From: Paenibacillus algicola
GTDB taxonomy: Bacteria > Bacillota > Bacilli > Paenibacillales > Paenibacillaceae
DNA length: 64,000 nucleotides
Direction of reading: 5' to 3'
Assembly: GCF_005577435.1 (NCBI RefSeq)
Contig: NZ_CP040396.1
Location: forward strand, 2,356,001 to 2,420,000
The position numbers and the translations under genes were made by a program. This document shows, in pieces, positions 9,089 to 18,641 of this stretch; within the stretch, counting starts at the first letter, position 1, and each line of letters begins with the position of its first letter. The notes under the pieces are model-generated. The model had not been told where the DNA came from and searched no databases. It worked only from the letters and a program-made list of their open reading frames with translations.

Positions 9089-9502
9089 TTATGAAGAAAG
9101 GGATGAACCTGCACGCTTGCCGGATTTCATCTCCAGCGAGTTGACCTCGCCTTTCCAAACCACCGTCTCGCCATATTGCTTGCCCCAATCATACATCAGA
9201 TTGAGTATCGGCATCAGGCTTTGACCGTAAGGAGTCAGCGAGTATTCGACCCGCGGCGGAACCTCGGGATAGACTACACGCTGCACAAGCTGGTCTTCCT
9301 CCAGCTCCCGAAGCTGATTGGTCAGCATTTTTTGCGTAATATTCGGGATGAGGCGGTCCAGCTCGCCAAAGCGCTTTACGCCTTCGAGTCCCAGATGCCA
9401 CAATATAATCAGCTTCCACTTGCCGCCAATAACGGCAAGCGTCAGCTCTTTATGACAGTTAATTTCCTTCAGATTGATTCGGTCTTTGACTTCATGGGCC
9501 AT
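9089..9502 (-). CDS. hxlR: HxlR-type winged-helix regulator of the hxl operon
   Basis: A 137-residue winged-helix protein. The core [20 protein letters not shown], the helix [17 protein letters not shown] and the wing [16 protein letters not shown] match B. subtilis HxlR, the formaldehyde-responsive activator of hxlAB. A frame extends 24 codons upstream, but GGGAGG lies just before the ATG at 9502. It is the last gene of a same-strand block after hxlA and hxlB, 86 bp below hxlB. In B. subtilis hxlR is divergent from hxlAB, so the arrangement differs. Autoregulation through a shared transcript is likely but inferred. Confidence 0.9.
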   Translation of the reverse strand: MAHEVKDRINLKEINCHKELTLAVIGGKWKLIILWHLGLEGVKRFGELDRLIPNITQKMLTNQLRELEEDQLVQRVVYPEVPPRVEYSLTPYGQSLMPILNLMYDWGKQYGETVVWKGEVNSLEMKSGKRAGSSLSS

Positions 9503-9588
9503 ATGACGCCCTCCCTTCCTCATCAAGTATACCTTGAAAGGCAGGTAAATCTCAAAACAGGGCGTGCGCACCATACTGCAAGCGACGG

Positions 9589-10152
9589 CTACTCCAGATT
9601 GGCATGCTGAACAAACATGTTTTCCGAAGACAGCTCCTGCATCGACATCAGCTTTAGAATCATACCATCCAGTACAACAAGCAGCGTCTGCTCAAAGAGG
9701 GAGGCCATCGGCTGCCGGGTTGTCCCTGTAACACCAGCCTGATCCTTTGTGGCTCCGGGAAGCTTCAGGACAGCATCCGCCAGCTTTCCGATGGTAGAGC
9801 CGGGTTGAATCGTGATAAGTGCCAGCGAGGCGTCAAGGCTCTTCGCCTTGTTCGCCATGGCACATAGGCTTTGCGTTTCCCCGGAGCCTGAGCCGATCAA
9901 CAGCAGATCCTCTGGACCAATGGCTGGTGTCACCGTCTCACCGACTACGTAGGCCTGGTACCCCATTTGCATCAGCCGCATGGCAAAAGCTTTCATCATC
10001 AAACCGGAGCGCCCGCCGCCGGCGACGAAGACGCTTCTCGCTTGCATAATACGCTCTGCCAGCTTCTCTGCTTCCTCTGTGTTGATCTCTTTAACAGCAG
10101 TGCTGATTTCGCCGCTAATTGCTAAAGCTTGGGCAAAAGAATTACTCACCAT
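9589..10152 (-). CDS. hxlB: 6-phospho-3-hexuloisomerase
   Basis: Second enzyme of the ribulose monophosphate pathway: converts hexulose 6-phosphate to fructose 6-phosphate. The 187-residue protein is one SIS domain, with the sugar-phosphate loop [12 protein letters not shown] (about 38-49) and the Ser-rich [14 protein letters not shown] (about 80-93). It starts 7 bases after the hxlA stop, so the pair is one operon. The ribosome binding site is weak, which suggests translational coupling to hxlA. Together the pair fixes formaldehyde into sugar phosphate as detoxification. Confidence 0.93.
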   Translation of the reverse strand: MVSNSFAQALAISGEISTAVKEINTEEAEKLAERIMQARSVFVAGGGRSGLMMKAFAMRLMQMGYQAYVVGETVTPAIGPEDLLLIGSGSGETQSLCAMANKAKSLDASLALITIQPGSTIGKLADAVLKLPGATKDQAGVTGTTRQPMASLFEQTLLVVLDGMILKLMSMQELSSENMFVQHANLE

Positions 10153-10159
10153 CTTGATA

Positions 10160-10792
10160 TCAGCCCTGCTTGATCAGCTCGTTCATGCGAGAAGCGGCTG
10201 CCTGAATGTCTGCTTCACCCGTAATGCCGCCGCCAACGATGACCAGATCCGGCTGAGCCTGAATGACCTCGGGCAGCGTATCCAGCTTGATGCCGCCGGC
10301 AATTGCAGTCTTCGCATGTTTTACGACTCGCTTGATGGCGTTCAGCTCCTCGAAGGAGTTTTTGCCCTCAGCCTGATGGTCGTAGCCGGAATGCACACAA
10401 ATATAATCTACGCCCATAGCATCAATCTCCGCGGCCCGCTCTTCCATGTTCTTGACATTGATCATATCCACCATAACCTGTCTGCCCTGCTTGGCAGCTT
10501 CCGCAACCGCGCCTTTGATCGTGGAATCGTCAGATACGCCCAGAATTGTAATAATGTCTGCCCCTGCCTCTGAAGCCTTCATCACTTCATAGCCTCCGGC
10601 ATCCATCACTTTAAGGTCAGCGAGTACACGCAGCTGAGGAAAGGCTTCCTTCATGGCTTTGACGGCGTGCAGTCCTTCATTGATCACGATCGGTGTGCCG
10701 ATCTCAACAATGTCAATATAGTCGGCGACCTGTGCCACCAGCTTCTTCGCTTCCGGAATATCGACCAAATCTAGTGCGAGCTGTAGTTCCAT
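10160..10792 (-). CDS. hxlA: 3-hexulose-6-phosphate synthase
   Basis: Condenses formaldehyde with ribulose 5-phosphate. The 210-residue TIM barrel belongs to the orotidine-decarboxylase superfamily: MELQLALDLVDI start, VLADLKVMDAGGYE (the conserved K-x-x-D metal and substrate motif), VDMINVKN, YICVHSGYD, and the phosphate-binding VIVGGGITGEAD. The ATG at 10792 is chosen over an upstream in-frame ATG because AAGGAGAG lies 8 bases before it. First gene of the hxl block; a perfect 12-bp palindrome lies about 80 bp upstream. Confidence 0.95.
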   Translation of the reverse strand: MELQLALDLVDIPEAKKLVAQVADYIDIVEIGTPIVINEGLHAVKAMKEAFPQLRVLADLKVMDAGGYEVMKASEAGADIITILGVSDDSTIKGAVAEAAKQGRQVMVDMINVKNMEERAAEIDAMGVDYICVHSGYDHQAEGKNSFEELNAIKRVVKHAKTAIAGGIKLDTLPEVIQAQPDLVIVGGGITGEADIQAAASRMNELIKQG

Positions 10793-10868
10793 ATGTTTAC
10801 TCTCTCCTTGTCGGTTCATTTCAGTTTCTCAAACAAGGATATTGTAGGTCCAGAGCTGTCCTTTATGG

Positions 10869-10902
10869 AAGTACGTACTTTAAAGTCAGATACTTACGTC
10901 AA
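10869..10902 (-). promoter_or_regulatory. candidate hxl promoter and HxlR operator
   Basis: A perfect palindrome AAGTACGTACTT lies at 10869-10880, with further TACTT half-sites at 10891-10895. A minus-strand TTGACG (complement of 10897-10902) could be a -35, but the -10 (AGTACG) is poor, as expected for an activator-dependent promoter. HxlR binding here is inferred. Confidence 0.4.
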
Positions 10903-10973
10903 GGTTAGAATTGCGGTGCAGCAAGGATTGGAGACAGATGTAATCCTTCATTGTTGCCAAGCCGCTATACGAT

Positions 10974-11020
10974 AAAAAAACCTTCCAGCGGATCAAGACG
11001 TTCTGAACCGTTCCGGAAGG
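10974..11020 (-). terminator. terminator of the DadA/ThiO-like gene
   Basis: CCTTCC ... GGAAGG with inner GCGG/CCG pairing (10981-11020), followed on the minus strand by seven T. Confidence 0.75.
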
Positions 11021-11060
11021 CTTCTTTAACATGCATAAATGCGAGATACCATACAGCCCT

Positions 11061-12194
11061 TCATTCTGCTTCTGAAATCGCATGAGTGAGATCATAAGGG
11101 GAAAGATCCAGCTCCGGCTCTTCACCAAGAGCTAACCGGGCCAGCTGCCGTCCGAGAAACGGACCCACTGTGAGGCCTGAGGCACCCAGTCCATTCGCGG
11201 CTAGCAGCCCCTTCCAGCCTGGCATGCGGCCGATCACGGGAAGAAACCCAGGTGTAAAGGGTCGAAAGCCAACACGAACCTCCTGCAGCGTGCTGCCCAC
11301 CAAAGCAGGTGCCAGCTCGAGACCCTTGTTCAGTATTTCCTGCATGCCTCCGGCGGTCACAGCGGTATCGTGCAGTGAAACGTCATTCTCGTGCGTCGCA
11401 CCCATGACGATCCTTTGCTCGTCAAAAGCCAGAAGGTATTGATCCGTGGGCGGTATGACTACCGGCCAGGTCCCGGTTTCGGCTATGGAGTTCACCCTCA
11501 GATGCATAATTTGCGCCTTCTGATGTGAGAGTTGAAAAAGGATGCCCAGCGGCTGCAGCAGTTCATCCGCCCAAGCCCCTGCACACACAAGCACTTCATC
11601 GGCGGAATACGATGCCTCGCCCATGCGGGCGCCGGTAACCCGGTCTTCGTGAACCTCAAGCACCGCTTCCCCATTCAGCAGCTTCGCCCCATGATTTCTG
11701 GCTGCGCGCAGCAGCGCATCGCGCAGGGCACGGCCATCTACACGTGCCGCGCCGCTAATGTGCACAGATCTGTAGCCTTCCTTCAGGAGAGGAAACATAG
11801 AACGGGTCTCGGCCTCTGAGAGGGAGCGGATCTGTCCGATCTCTGGTGCCTCGCCCTTGCGGAGAGCCGCACGCTCTTGCATAAGTAGAATTTTGGCTTC
11901 GTCCTCATGGATGCTGATGGCTCCAACCTGAGCATACCCGGTGTCACTTTCCCCTTCCTGCTCCAGAGCCTGCACCAAGTCAGGATAAAATGCTGCTCCA
12001 GCCTTTGCAAGCTGATACCAGGCCTTATTTCGGCGCTGGGAAAGCCAGGGACAGATTATGCCCGCAGCCGCAGCCGTAGCCTGTCCAGGATCAGCCCGGT
12101 CGATGATCAGCACCTCAGCACCCTGGCTTGCAAGATGATAGGCGGCCGAAGCGCCAAGAATGCCGGCGCCGATTACAATAACTTTTTGTGTCAT
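11061..12194 (-). CDS. FAD-dependent amine/amino-acid oxidase (DadA/ThiO family)
   Basis: A 377-residue flavoprotein of the D-amino-acid oxidase family. The FAD-binding motif VIVIGAGILGASAAYHLA is at about 5-22, the second FAD contact VLVCAGAWADELL at about 205, and the C-terminal signature GRMPGWKGLLAANGLGASGLT at about 325-345. It would oxidise a small amino acid such as glycine or a D-amino acid to the imine; thiamin-pathway ThiO is the alternative, but no thi genes are near. AAAGG precedes the ATG. It lies 109 bp downstream of the last cnt gene on the same strand with no clear terminator between them, so read-through is possible. Confidence 0.82.
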   Translation of the reverse strand: MTQKVIVIGAGILGASAAYHLASQGAEVLIIDRADPGQATAAAAGIICPWLSQRRNKAWYQLAKAGAAFYPDLVQALEQEGESDTGYAQVGAISIHEDEAKILLMQERAALRKGEAPEIGQIRSLSEAETRSMFPLLKEGYRSVHISGAARVDGRALRDALLRAARNHGAKLLNGEAVLEVHEDRVTGARMGEASYSADEVLVCAGAWADELLQPLGILFQLSHQKAQIMHLRVNSIAETGTWPVVIPPTDQYLLAFDEQRIVMGATHENDVSLHDTAVTAGGMQEILNKGLELAPALVGSTLQEVRVGFRPFTPGFLPVIGRMPGWKGLLAANGLGASGLTVGPFLGRQLARLALGEEPELDLSPYDLTHAISEAE

Positions 12195-12303
12195 AGATGT
12201 GTACCTTTCTTGAAAGCTTGACTCATCTTCTCAAGGTACGACATCTCCCGTTAAAACACAAGCTTCCTGCCTCTGATCAAGGCATTGCCAGCTTCCCTCA
12301 GCC

Positions 12304-13500
12304 CTATACAGGCTGCTGTGGATTCCGTTCCCGATGTGGAGCACCGAAGGCAAACAAGATCAAGCTGCCGCCAAGAACGGCACAAACACCATACATAACC
12401 CCATAAGAAAACAGGTCTGCAAGCGGCCCCATCAAGACGCTTCCCATAGAAACACCCAAATCAGCGGATGCAATGAACCATCCGATGAGTACGTTGCGCT
12501 GCTCCGCCGGCAGGACAAAGGTCAGGTAGGTGGTGAGCGAAGGGTAGATCATGGCCTGGGACACTCCCATCAGTAAAGCCCCCGCATAAAAGATTGCCGC
12601 GCCCAGGCTGGAGGCAGCCCCCGTGCATACGGCTGCTAAGGTCAGCAGCAGCAAGACCCATGCTACATAAGAAGCATGCCAGCGCCCATCGGAAGGAATC
12701 TTCTTCCGAAGTATGAAGCGGGAGGCGACGACGACCGCGGCTTGCAGCATCAGATACAGCCAGGCTTCGCCATGCTTCACCTCTTGGGCATAAAGGGGAA
12801 TGAATGTCGTGACCGCACCAAAAATCATGGATGCTACGAGCATGATGATGCTGCACCTCAAAAGGTCCCGATTCAGAAATACCTGTTTAAAAGATGCGCC
12901 CATCGAGGGTTTTTTTGCAGAAGACTGTGCTTTGTCTTCAACCGGCTCCTCCTTGATGACCACCGTAAAGCCCACCCAGCCCGTGAAGACTGCGATCCCA
13001 ATCATCACGAAGGCAAATCCGCTCATACTGCCCGTCTGCCAGAGTCCCAGCGCCAGCAGCGGCCCCAATATTCCAGGAATATAAGAGCATAAGGAATACA
13101 TGGAAATGCCCTGCCCCCGGTCTTTCTCAGGCAGAGCATCCATAATGGCAATCTGGAGAGCCATGGAGAAAAAAGCGGTCACGGCGCCTTGCAGCATTCT
13201 TGCGACAAAGTAACCTTCAAGGCCCGATATCGTGTAGAGAATAAGGGCGGCGCCGTTTATTATCAGAATGCTCCGCAAAATGGTCACCGGCCCGTATTTT
13301 TGAATCAAGCGCCCCGCCCAGGGGCGAAACAGCATTGTAGTGAACAAATAAGCTCCCATTATTATTCCGATGGCCGTATTACTGGCGCCCAGTGCGTTTC
13401 CCTGCAGCGGAATCATCACATTCAGCACGGCATTGGCACTAAAATACAGCAGGGTCAGTAAATAGAGGCGCATAAAGGGCCAAGCGAGTGCACCCGTCAA
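12304..13500 (-). CDS. cntE: metallophore exporter, MFS (CntE)
   Basis: A 398-residue major-facilitator protein with 12 predicted helices. The loop 2-3 motif region GAYLFTTMLFRPWAGRLIQKYG (about 48-69) is typical of MFS drug/metabolite exporters. Its place as the last gene of the cntKLMABCDFE operon, as in S. aureus, identifies it as the exporter of the newly made opine metallophore. The start is a TTG at 13500, with AAAGGAG 9 bases upstream. It ends the operon, 71 bp after cntF. Confidence 0.87.
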   Translation of the reverse strand: MTGALAWPFMRLYLLTLLYFSANAVLNVMIPLQGNALGASNTAIGIIMGAYLFTTMLFRPWAGRLIQKYGPVTILRSILIINGAALILYTISGLEGYFVARMLQGAVTAFFSMALQIAIMDALPEKDRGQGISMYSLCSYIPGILGPLLALGLWQTGSMSGFAFVMIGIAVFTGWVGFTVVIKEEPVEDKAQSSAKKPSMGASFKQVFLNRDLLRCSIIMLVASMIFGAVTTFIPLYAQEVKHGEAWLYLMLQAAVVVASRFILRKKIPSDGRWHASYVAWVLLLLTLAAVCTGAASSLGAAIFYAGALLMGVSQAMIYPSLTTYLTFVLPAEQRNVLIGWFIASADLGVSMGSVLMGPLADLFSYGVMYGVCAVLGGSLILFAFGAPHRERNPQQPV

Positions 13501-13571
13501 AGTGCTTCACTCCTTTCTACAGCTATAATGCAAGCTAGCTGGATTCAATGCTGATGCTGATACATATCTTC

Positions 13572-14315
13572 CTAATACATACTCATGCTCAGCAAGGTCC
13601 GAGTATAGTCACTCTGAGCGTGCTGCAGCTCGGATACGTGGAGACTCTCCTCAATTCGGCCCTGGCGGAACACAAGGATGCGGTCGCAGAGGAACGCTGC
13701 GGCCTGTATATCATGCGTGATGAAGATGTATGCGGTATTCAGCTGCTTGTGCAAGCCTTTTAACAGCTCCAGAACCTGAAGCTGCACAGATCCATCGAGC
13801 GAGCTAACCGCCTCATCCATAACAATCAGCTTCGGCTGCGTGGAAATCGCTCGGGCAATGCATACCCTTTGAGCTTCGCCTCCGGACAGCTCATGCGGTG
13901 CCTTGTTTAGATAAGCCGGACTTAAACCGACCTGAAACAAGAGCTCCTTCATCCGGCGCTCGCGGTCCTCTTCCTTCCTGCTCTGCAGTCCCAAAGGCTC
14001 CAGCAGCGCTTCCCGCACCGTGAAATAAGGATTCATGGAGGAGGTATAGTTCTGAAAGACCGCGCTCATATTGCCTCGTCTTACTTTGGCTTGAGAAACA
14101 GGCTGTCCTTCAAACAGCACCTTGCCGCTGTCCGGCTGATCCAGTCCCAGGATCAGCCGTCCCAGGGTCGATTTACCGCTGCCGCTCTCTCCGATAATGC
14201 CCAGGCATTCTCCAGGAAGACAATGGAAGGAAACATCATGCAGTACCTTTTGAGGCTTGCCGGTTAACCACCCGCTTGCTTTGAAGCTCTTATGTATGGA
14301 CTGGACTTCCAGCAC
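13572..14315 (-). CDS. cntF: metallophore ABC importer ATPase (CntF)
   Basis: Second ATPase of the opine-metal importer (peptide/nickel family). Walker A is GESGSGKST, the signature is LSGGEAQRV, and Walker B is LIVMDEAVSSLDG; the D-loop and a switch His (FITHD) follow. The protein is about 247 residues, without the long oligopeptide-type C-terminal tail. The start is most likely the GTG at 14315, which has GGAGGTG 6 bases before it; an upstream in-frame TTG at 14330 overlaps that site. It overlaps the end of cntD by 26 bases, so translation is coupled. Confidence 0.88.
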   Translation of the reverse strand: MLEVQSIHKSFKASGWLTGKPQKVLHDVSFHCLPGECLGIIGESGSGKSTLGRLILGLDQPDSGKVLFEGQPVSQAKVRRGNMSAVFQNYTSSMNPYFTVREALLEPLGLQSRKEEDRERRMKELLFQVGLSPAYLNKAPHELSGGEAQRVCIARAISTQPKLIVMDEAVSSLDGSVQLQVLELLKGLHKQLNTAYIFITHDIQAAAFLCDRILVFRQGRIEESLHVSELQHAQSDYTRTLLSMSMY

Positions 14316-15129
14316 GGTCTTCACCTCCAAGCACTTGTTGAAATGCCTGTGACAGCTTCTGTTTCGTCGAGATCAGGTACCGGGTATATTCGTGCCCGGC
14401 ATGGTCAAATAGCTCTGAAGTCTTTCCGGCCTCCACAATGTGCCCCTTCTTCATGACGAGCATATCGTCGGCCAGCTTCTGGACCATGCCCAGATCGTGG
14501 GACACCAGAATCATGGAGCATCCCAGCTCCTGCTGAAGCAGCGACAGCTGCTCCATGACCTCAAACCGCGAGATCGTGTCCAGCGCCGTTGTCGGCTCAT
14601 CTGCCACAATTAATTCCGGCTTCAGCACAAGCCCAAGGGCAATCATCATCCGCTGCAGCATGCCACCGGACAGCTGATGAGGAAATTTCTGAAGCGTATC
14701 CTCCGGCTGATTCAGCATGACCTTGCGCATCGCGTCACTCATCTGCTTAAAAGCCTCCTGCTTCCCCCATCCAAAATGCTGCTTCAGCACATCCTTCACA
14801 TGATGTCCCACGGCTCTCGACGGATCGAAGGCGCTCATCCCTTGCTGCAGAATCATGTACATATGACGTCCCCGCATGCTCCTCATCTGGGAACGGGACT
14901 GCTTATTCAGATCAAGACCCTTGAACATCATCGTTCCCGAATGAGCTAAGCTTGAGGGATTCAGCTTCATAATCGATTTGCAGGTCAAGGATTTGCCGCT
15001 GCCGCTTTCACCGACGATGGCAAGACAGCTGCCTTCCCTCACGGAAAAAGAACTGCCATGAACGAGCATCTGCTCGCTGTGCCGATCCCAGATCTGGAGC
15101 TTGTCGACGGTCAGTATATCCGGGCTCAT
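14290..15129 (-). CDS. cntD: metallophore ABC importer ATPase (CntD)
   Basis: A 279-residue ATPase of the Dpp/Opp/Nik class. Walker A is GESGSGKSL, the signature LSGGMLQRM, Walker B LIVADEPTTALD, and the switch His is in LVSHD. It pairs with CntF to power uptake of the staphylopine-type metal complex. The ATG overlaps the stop of cntC in an ATGA, and AGGAGAGG lies upstream. The C-terminus lacks the cysteine cluster seen in dipeptide ATPases. Confidence 0.9.
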   Translation of the reverse strand: MSPDILTVDKLQIWDRHSEQMLVHGSSFSVREGSCLAIVGESGSGKSLTCKSIMKLNPSSLAHSGTMMFKGLDLNKQSRSQMRSMRGRHMYMILQQGMSAFDPSRAVGHHVKDVLKQHFGWGKQEAFKQMSDAMRKVMLNQPEDTLQKFPHQLSGGMLQRMMIALGLVLKPELIVADEPTTALDTISRFEVMEQLSLLQQELGCSMILVSHDLGMVQKLADDMLVMKKGHIVEAGKTSELFDHAGHEYTRYLISTKQKLSQAFQQVLGGEDRAGSPVHT

Positions 15130-16031
15130 CCAGCCACCTCTCCTTTCGCGAGACGCTGATTTCCAGTCGCCGTACTGGCTTCCGGTACCGCTCCATTCGT
15201 ACTGAGCTGGGGATTTAATGCCTTCTGCAGTGCATCTGCAAGGAATTGTACAGAAGATACCGTAATGATAATGGCCAGGGCAGGAGCGATCACAAATTCC
15301 GGCTTCGTAAACAGAACATCCCGAACCTCATTCAGCATCATCCCCCACTCGGCATGAGGGGCCTGAATGCCAAGGCCGAGAAAAGAGAAGCCGGAGATCT
15401 GCAGGATCATGGAGCCAAAGGAGCCGCTAGCAGCAACAGCGAAATCCGGCAGGGTCACCGGAATGATATGCTTGGTCATAATCTTGGATGTGGGCACTCC
15501 TATAACCTTGGCAAACTTCACATACTCTGATTCGGTGTATTGCAGCACGGAAGCGCGCACAACTCGCGCGAACCAGGCCCATTTTAACAGGATAAAGGCA
15601 AGCAGAATGTTCTCCATCCCCACGCCCAGCATGCCGACAATAGCTAAAGTCATTACCGTGCCGGGAAAAGAAAGCACAACATCACAGGCGCCCATAATAA
15701 CGGCCTCTGTTTTACCCCTCAGAATACCGGACACCAGACCGAGCAGGGCGCCGAACAGAGCAGAAAGAAGCAAAGTCCCAAACACCCAGATCACACTGGG
15801 GCGAATGCCATAAATGAGCCGTGACAAAATACATCGTCCAAGATGGTCGTTCCCGAGCCAATGCTCCATCGAGCTGCCGGCATACCGGAGGCTCATATTC
15901 ACTTCATACGGATCATGGGGGGCAAAGAAGGGCGCAAAGGCCCCGGCTGTCATAATCAGGGTAATTACACCCAGTGACAGAGCCGCAAGAGGATCACTCA
16001 GCAGGCGCTTCAGCCTTAACCTCATATTCAT
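15126..16031 (-). CDS. cntC: metallophore ABC importer permease (CntC)
   Basis: DppC/NikC-type permease of about 301 residues. An N-terminal helix (LAALSLGVITLIMTAGAF) and periplasmic stretch (HDPYEVNMSLRYA) precede the five-helix core. The EAA loop is VKFAKVIGVPTSKIMTKHIIP. The frame runs 43 codons further upstream, into cntB, but GAGGGG sits before the ATG at 16031, four bases after the cntB stop, so the shorter start is right. Confidence 0.9.
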   Translation of the reverse strand: MNMRLRLKRLLSDPLAALSLGVITLIMTAGAFAPFFAPHDPYEVNMSLRYAGSSMEHWLGNDHLGRCILSRLIYGIRPSVIWVFGTLLLSALFGALLGLVSGILRGKTEAVIMGACDVVLSFPGTVMTLAIVGMLGVGMENILLAFILLKWAWFARVVRASVLQYTESEYVKFAKVIGVPTSKIMTKHIIPVTLPDFAVAASGSFGSMILQISGFSFLGLGIQAPHAEWGMMLNEVRDVLFTKPEFVIAPALAIIITVSSVQFLADALQKALNPQLSTNGAVPEASTATGNQRLAKGEVAG

Positions 16032-16035
16032 GCAG

Positions 16036-16968
16036 CTACATCCCCTCTCTGGATTTCGGATTGAGCACAGCATTAATCGTGTCGGAGAACGTATTAAAGA
16101 TGACAAAAGCCGCAGCCAGCACGAGCACAAAGGCTTGAATAACCGGGAAATCTCGGCCAAGGATGGCCCGAACGCTCAAGCTGCCTAGACCCGGCCATGC
16201 AAAAATATTTTCGACCACCACCGTGCTGCCGAGAATAATCGGCACCGCCATACAGAATACCGATACCGCCACCTGTAGTGAATTTCTTAATACGCTCAAG
16301 ATAATTTTGGATTCCGGAAGCCCACATGCTCTGCCGTAAAGCACGTAATTTTGGTTCAGATTGTTAAGCATTGAGGTCCGAATGACGCGGAAATAAAGTC
16401 CGGCATAGGTCGTTGTAATGATGATGACAGGAAGCACATAGCTTTGGATGGAATCCATTCCGCTTGTGGGGAGCAGATCCAGTCGAATCGAGAACAACCA
16501 GATCAGCAGCGCAGCGAGTGCATAAGCCGGCATCGCAGTCAGAAAGAAAGAGACTGACCGCACCGAATGATCTACCCATGAGCCCGCTTTAAGCGCACAG
16601 ATTACGCCAAGCACAATGGACAGCGTCACAATCGCCACCATGGACACGAGCGTGAGCTTAAGTGTGTTCCACAGCGCCGGACTAAGCATCGACCATACGG
16701 TTTGCCCTGTAACATAGGAATCGCCGAAATCTAGCTTCAGACAGGACAGCAGCCAATCTCCGAAGCGCAGCAGAAAGGGGCGGTCAAGCCCCAGCCTCTG
16801 CTCTGTTTCGATAATCAGCTCTTCTGTAATAACCGGTACCCCTTGTGCCTGTAGGACGACCTGCGCCGGCTTCATCGGTGATAAATGGATCAGAACAAAG
16901 GTTAGAAACGAAATAATCACAAGCAGCGGAATCGACAGAATCCATCTGCGGCTAACATAACGAAGCAC
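16036..16968 (-). CDS. cntB: metallophore ABC importer permease (CntB)
   Basis: DppB/NikB-type permease of 310 residues: first helix WILSIPLLVIISFLTFVL, then the NikB-type outer segment with LGLDRPFLLRFGDWL, and the EAA-type loop YGRACGLPESKIILSVLRN. The start is a GTG at 16968 with AAAGGAGG 7 bases before it. It pairs with CntC to form the channel; 23 bp separate it from cntA. Confidence 0.9.
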   Translation of the reverse strand: MLRYVSRRWILSIPLLVIISFLTFVLIHLSPMKPAQVVLQAQGVPVITEELIIETEQRLGLDRPFLLRFGDWLLSCLKLDFGDSYVTGQTVWSMLSPALWNTLKLTLVSMVAIVTLSIVLGVICALKAGSWVDHSVRSVSFFLTAMPAYALAALLIWLFSIRLDLLPTSGMDSIQSYVLPVIIITTTYAGLYFRVIRTSMLNNLNQNYVLYGRACGLPESKIILSVLRNSLQVAVSVFCMAVPIILGSTVVVENIFAWPGLGSLSVRAILGRDFPVIQAFVLVLAAAFVIFNTFSDTINAVLNPKSREGM

Positions 16969-16991
16969 AGCAATCCTCCTTTAGCCGTTCA

Positions 16992-18614
16992 TTATTTGAA
17001 GCTCATCCGCTCAAATGGCAGCTCGAACTGCGTCTGCTTGAATGCAAGTCCGGTTAAGTCGCTTGGGGCAAGAACCGTTACACTTCCGTGTGTCAGAGGG
17101 ATAAACACCGCTTCTTCATGAACCATGTTCAAAATGTCGGCATATAGCGCTTTCGCTTCGGATTCCTCTTGCGCGGCCCGAGCCTGTTCGATCTTGGAGT
17201 ACAGGACATCTGCGTCCTTCATTCCTTTCGTCGTATGCAGATACGAGGATTCCAGGGCAAATGCGGCGATCGTGCTCTGCGGGTCGTACGCAAGTCCCCA
17301 GGTTTGATTGAACAATAGGTCATACTCGCCCGTTCCGCGGCGATTGGCAATGGAAGAGGATTCTTCGCCCACCAGCTCCAGCTGCATACCGATTTCCTTC
17401 AACGTGCTTTGGATATATTCCGCCTGGATCTTCTGCGTACTGGAGTTAACGTCAAAATAAACGCTCATCGCAAGCGGCTTACCGTTCTTCGTACGTACCG
17501 CCTCACCCTCCTTCATCACCCATCCGGCTGATTCCAGCAAGGACTTGGATGTTTCCAGGTCAAATTCTCGTTTCTTAAGCGGCAGGTCGGCTGCGTACAC
17601 ATTCGCAGAGAAGAGCGCTTCTGCCGGCCCTTCAGCGCCATTCATAATCTGGCTGCTGATCGTTTCGCGATCAATGGCATGCCAGATGGCTTCCCGTACC
17701 GCCAGCTCACTAACCGGACTGTCTGTCTTGCCGCTGTTCGCTGCGATCATCTTCGTATTCATGGGCTCGCTGCGCTCCAGCTGATATTTTCCTGAGGCAA
17801 CCAGAGCCTCCATAGCTTCTTCATCCAGGCTGTCAGCACCCCGGTCATCGGTAAACACAAAGTTCACTTCACCCTTTTGCAGGGCCAGGAAGGTGGTTTC
17901 GCCGGCTGGAAGCACCTTGGAGGTGATTTTCTTGACGGCCGGTGCGCCGTTCCAGTACTGCTCGTTGGCTTCAAACACGGCATATTGGTCAACCTTATGC
18001 TCGGCAAGCTTGTAAGGGCCCGTCCCGTGGTAGCTCTGTACGCCATCCTTGGTCTCGCCATTGATAAAGCTTTTTGGAGAGATGAATACAAACGGCCGGG
18101 TCATCGCCAGCTCATTCAAGGCCGGCTGATATCCTTCCGTGAGCACGAGCTCGACAGTAAACTCATCAATGACATTGCAGCTTTCAATCCGGGTTGTCAG
18201 TCCGATCCAGGAATGCTTGGCCGCATTGCTCAAGACAGCCTCGAGGTTCTGTTTCACCGCTTCTGCATTAAACGGCTCTCCATCATGGAAGGTCACGTCC
18301 TCTCTCAGCTTGAACGTGTACACCTTGCCATCCTCAGACAGCTCCCACGATGCAGCGAGCAGCGGAGCAATTCCTTCTTGAGTGCTCTCCACCAGAGATT
18401 CGTATACAATGCCCTGTGCCGGCATGGAGCCTGCATAAAGATGGGGATTCATATCGACAATATCCTTTGCCGTTGCATATACAATCTCTTTACTCTCTTT
18501 GTTCTCTGGATTTGCTGCCTGCTTCTCGGCTTGCTCTGAAGAATTGCAGGCAGATAGCAGCACCAGGGCTGCCAGGGTTAGCATCGTTATCCAAAATGAT
18601 CTTCTTACTCTCAC
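16992..18614 (-). CDS. cntA: metallophore-binding lipoprotein (CntA)
   Basis: A 540-residue extracellular solute-binding protein of the peptide/nickel family 5. The signal peptide ends in the lipobox LLSAC, with Cys23 as the lipidation site, so it is anchored outside the membrane. Family-5 features include VTFHDGEPFNAEAVKQNLEA and YHGTGPYKLAEH. In S. aureus CntA binds the staphylopine-metal complex and also free nickel and cobalt. The start is a GTG at 18614 with AAGGAGG well placed. It follows cntM by 27 bp within the operon. Confidence 0.92.
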   Translation of the reverse strand: MRVRRSFWITMLTLAALVLLSACNSSEQAEKQAANPENKESKEIVYATAKDIVDMNPHLYAGSMPAQGIVYESLVESTQEGIAPLLAASWELSEDGKVYTFKLREDVTFHDGEPFNAEAVKQNLEAVLSNAAKHSWIGLTTRIESCNVIDEFTVELVLTEGYQPALNELAMTRPFVFISPKSFINGETKDGVQSYHGTGPYKLAEHKVDQYAVFEANEQYWNGAPAVKKITSKVLPAGETTFLALQKGEVNFVFTDDRGADSLDEEAMEALVASGKYQLERSEPMNTKMIAANSGKTDSPVSELAVREAIWHAIDRETISSQIMNGAEGPAEALFSANVYAADLPLKKREFDLETSKSLLESAGWVMKEGEAVRTKNGKPLAMSVYFDVNSSTQKIQAEYIQSTLKEIGMQLELVGEESSSIANRRGTGEYDLLFNQTWGLAYDPQSTIAAFALESSYLHTTKGMKDADVLYSKIEQARAAQEESEAKALYADILNMVHEEAVFIPLTHGSVTVLAPSDLTGLAFKQTQFELPFERMSFK

Positions 18615-18641
18615 AGTAAATCCTCCTTGTTGTATATCTGC

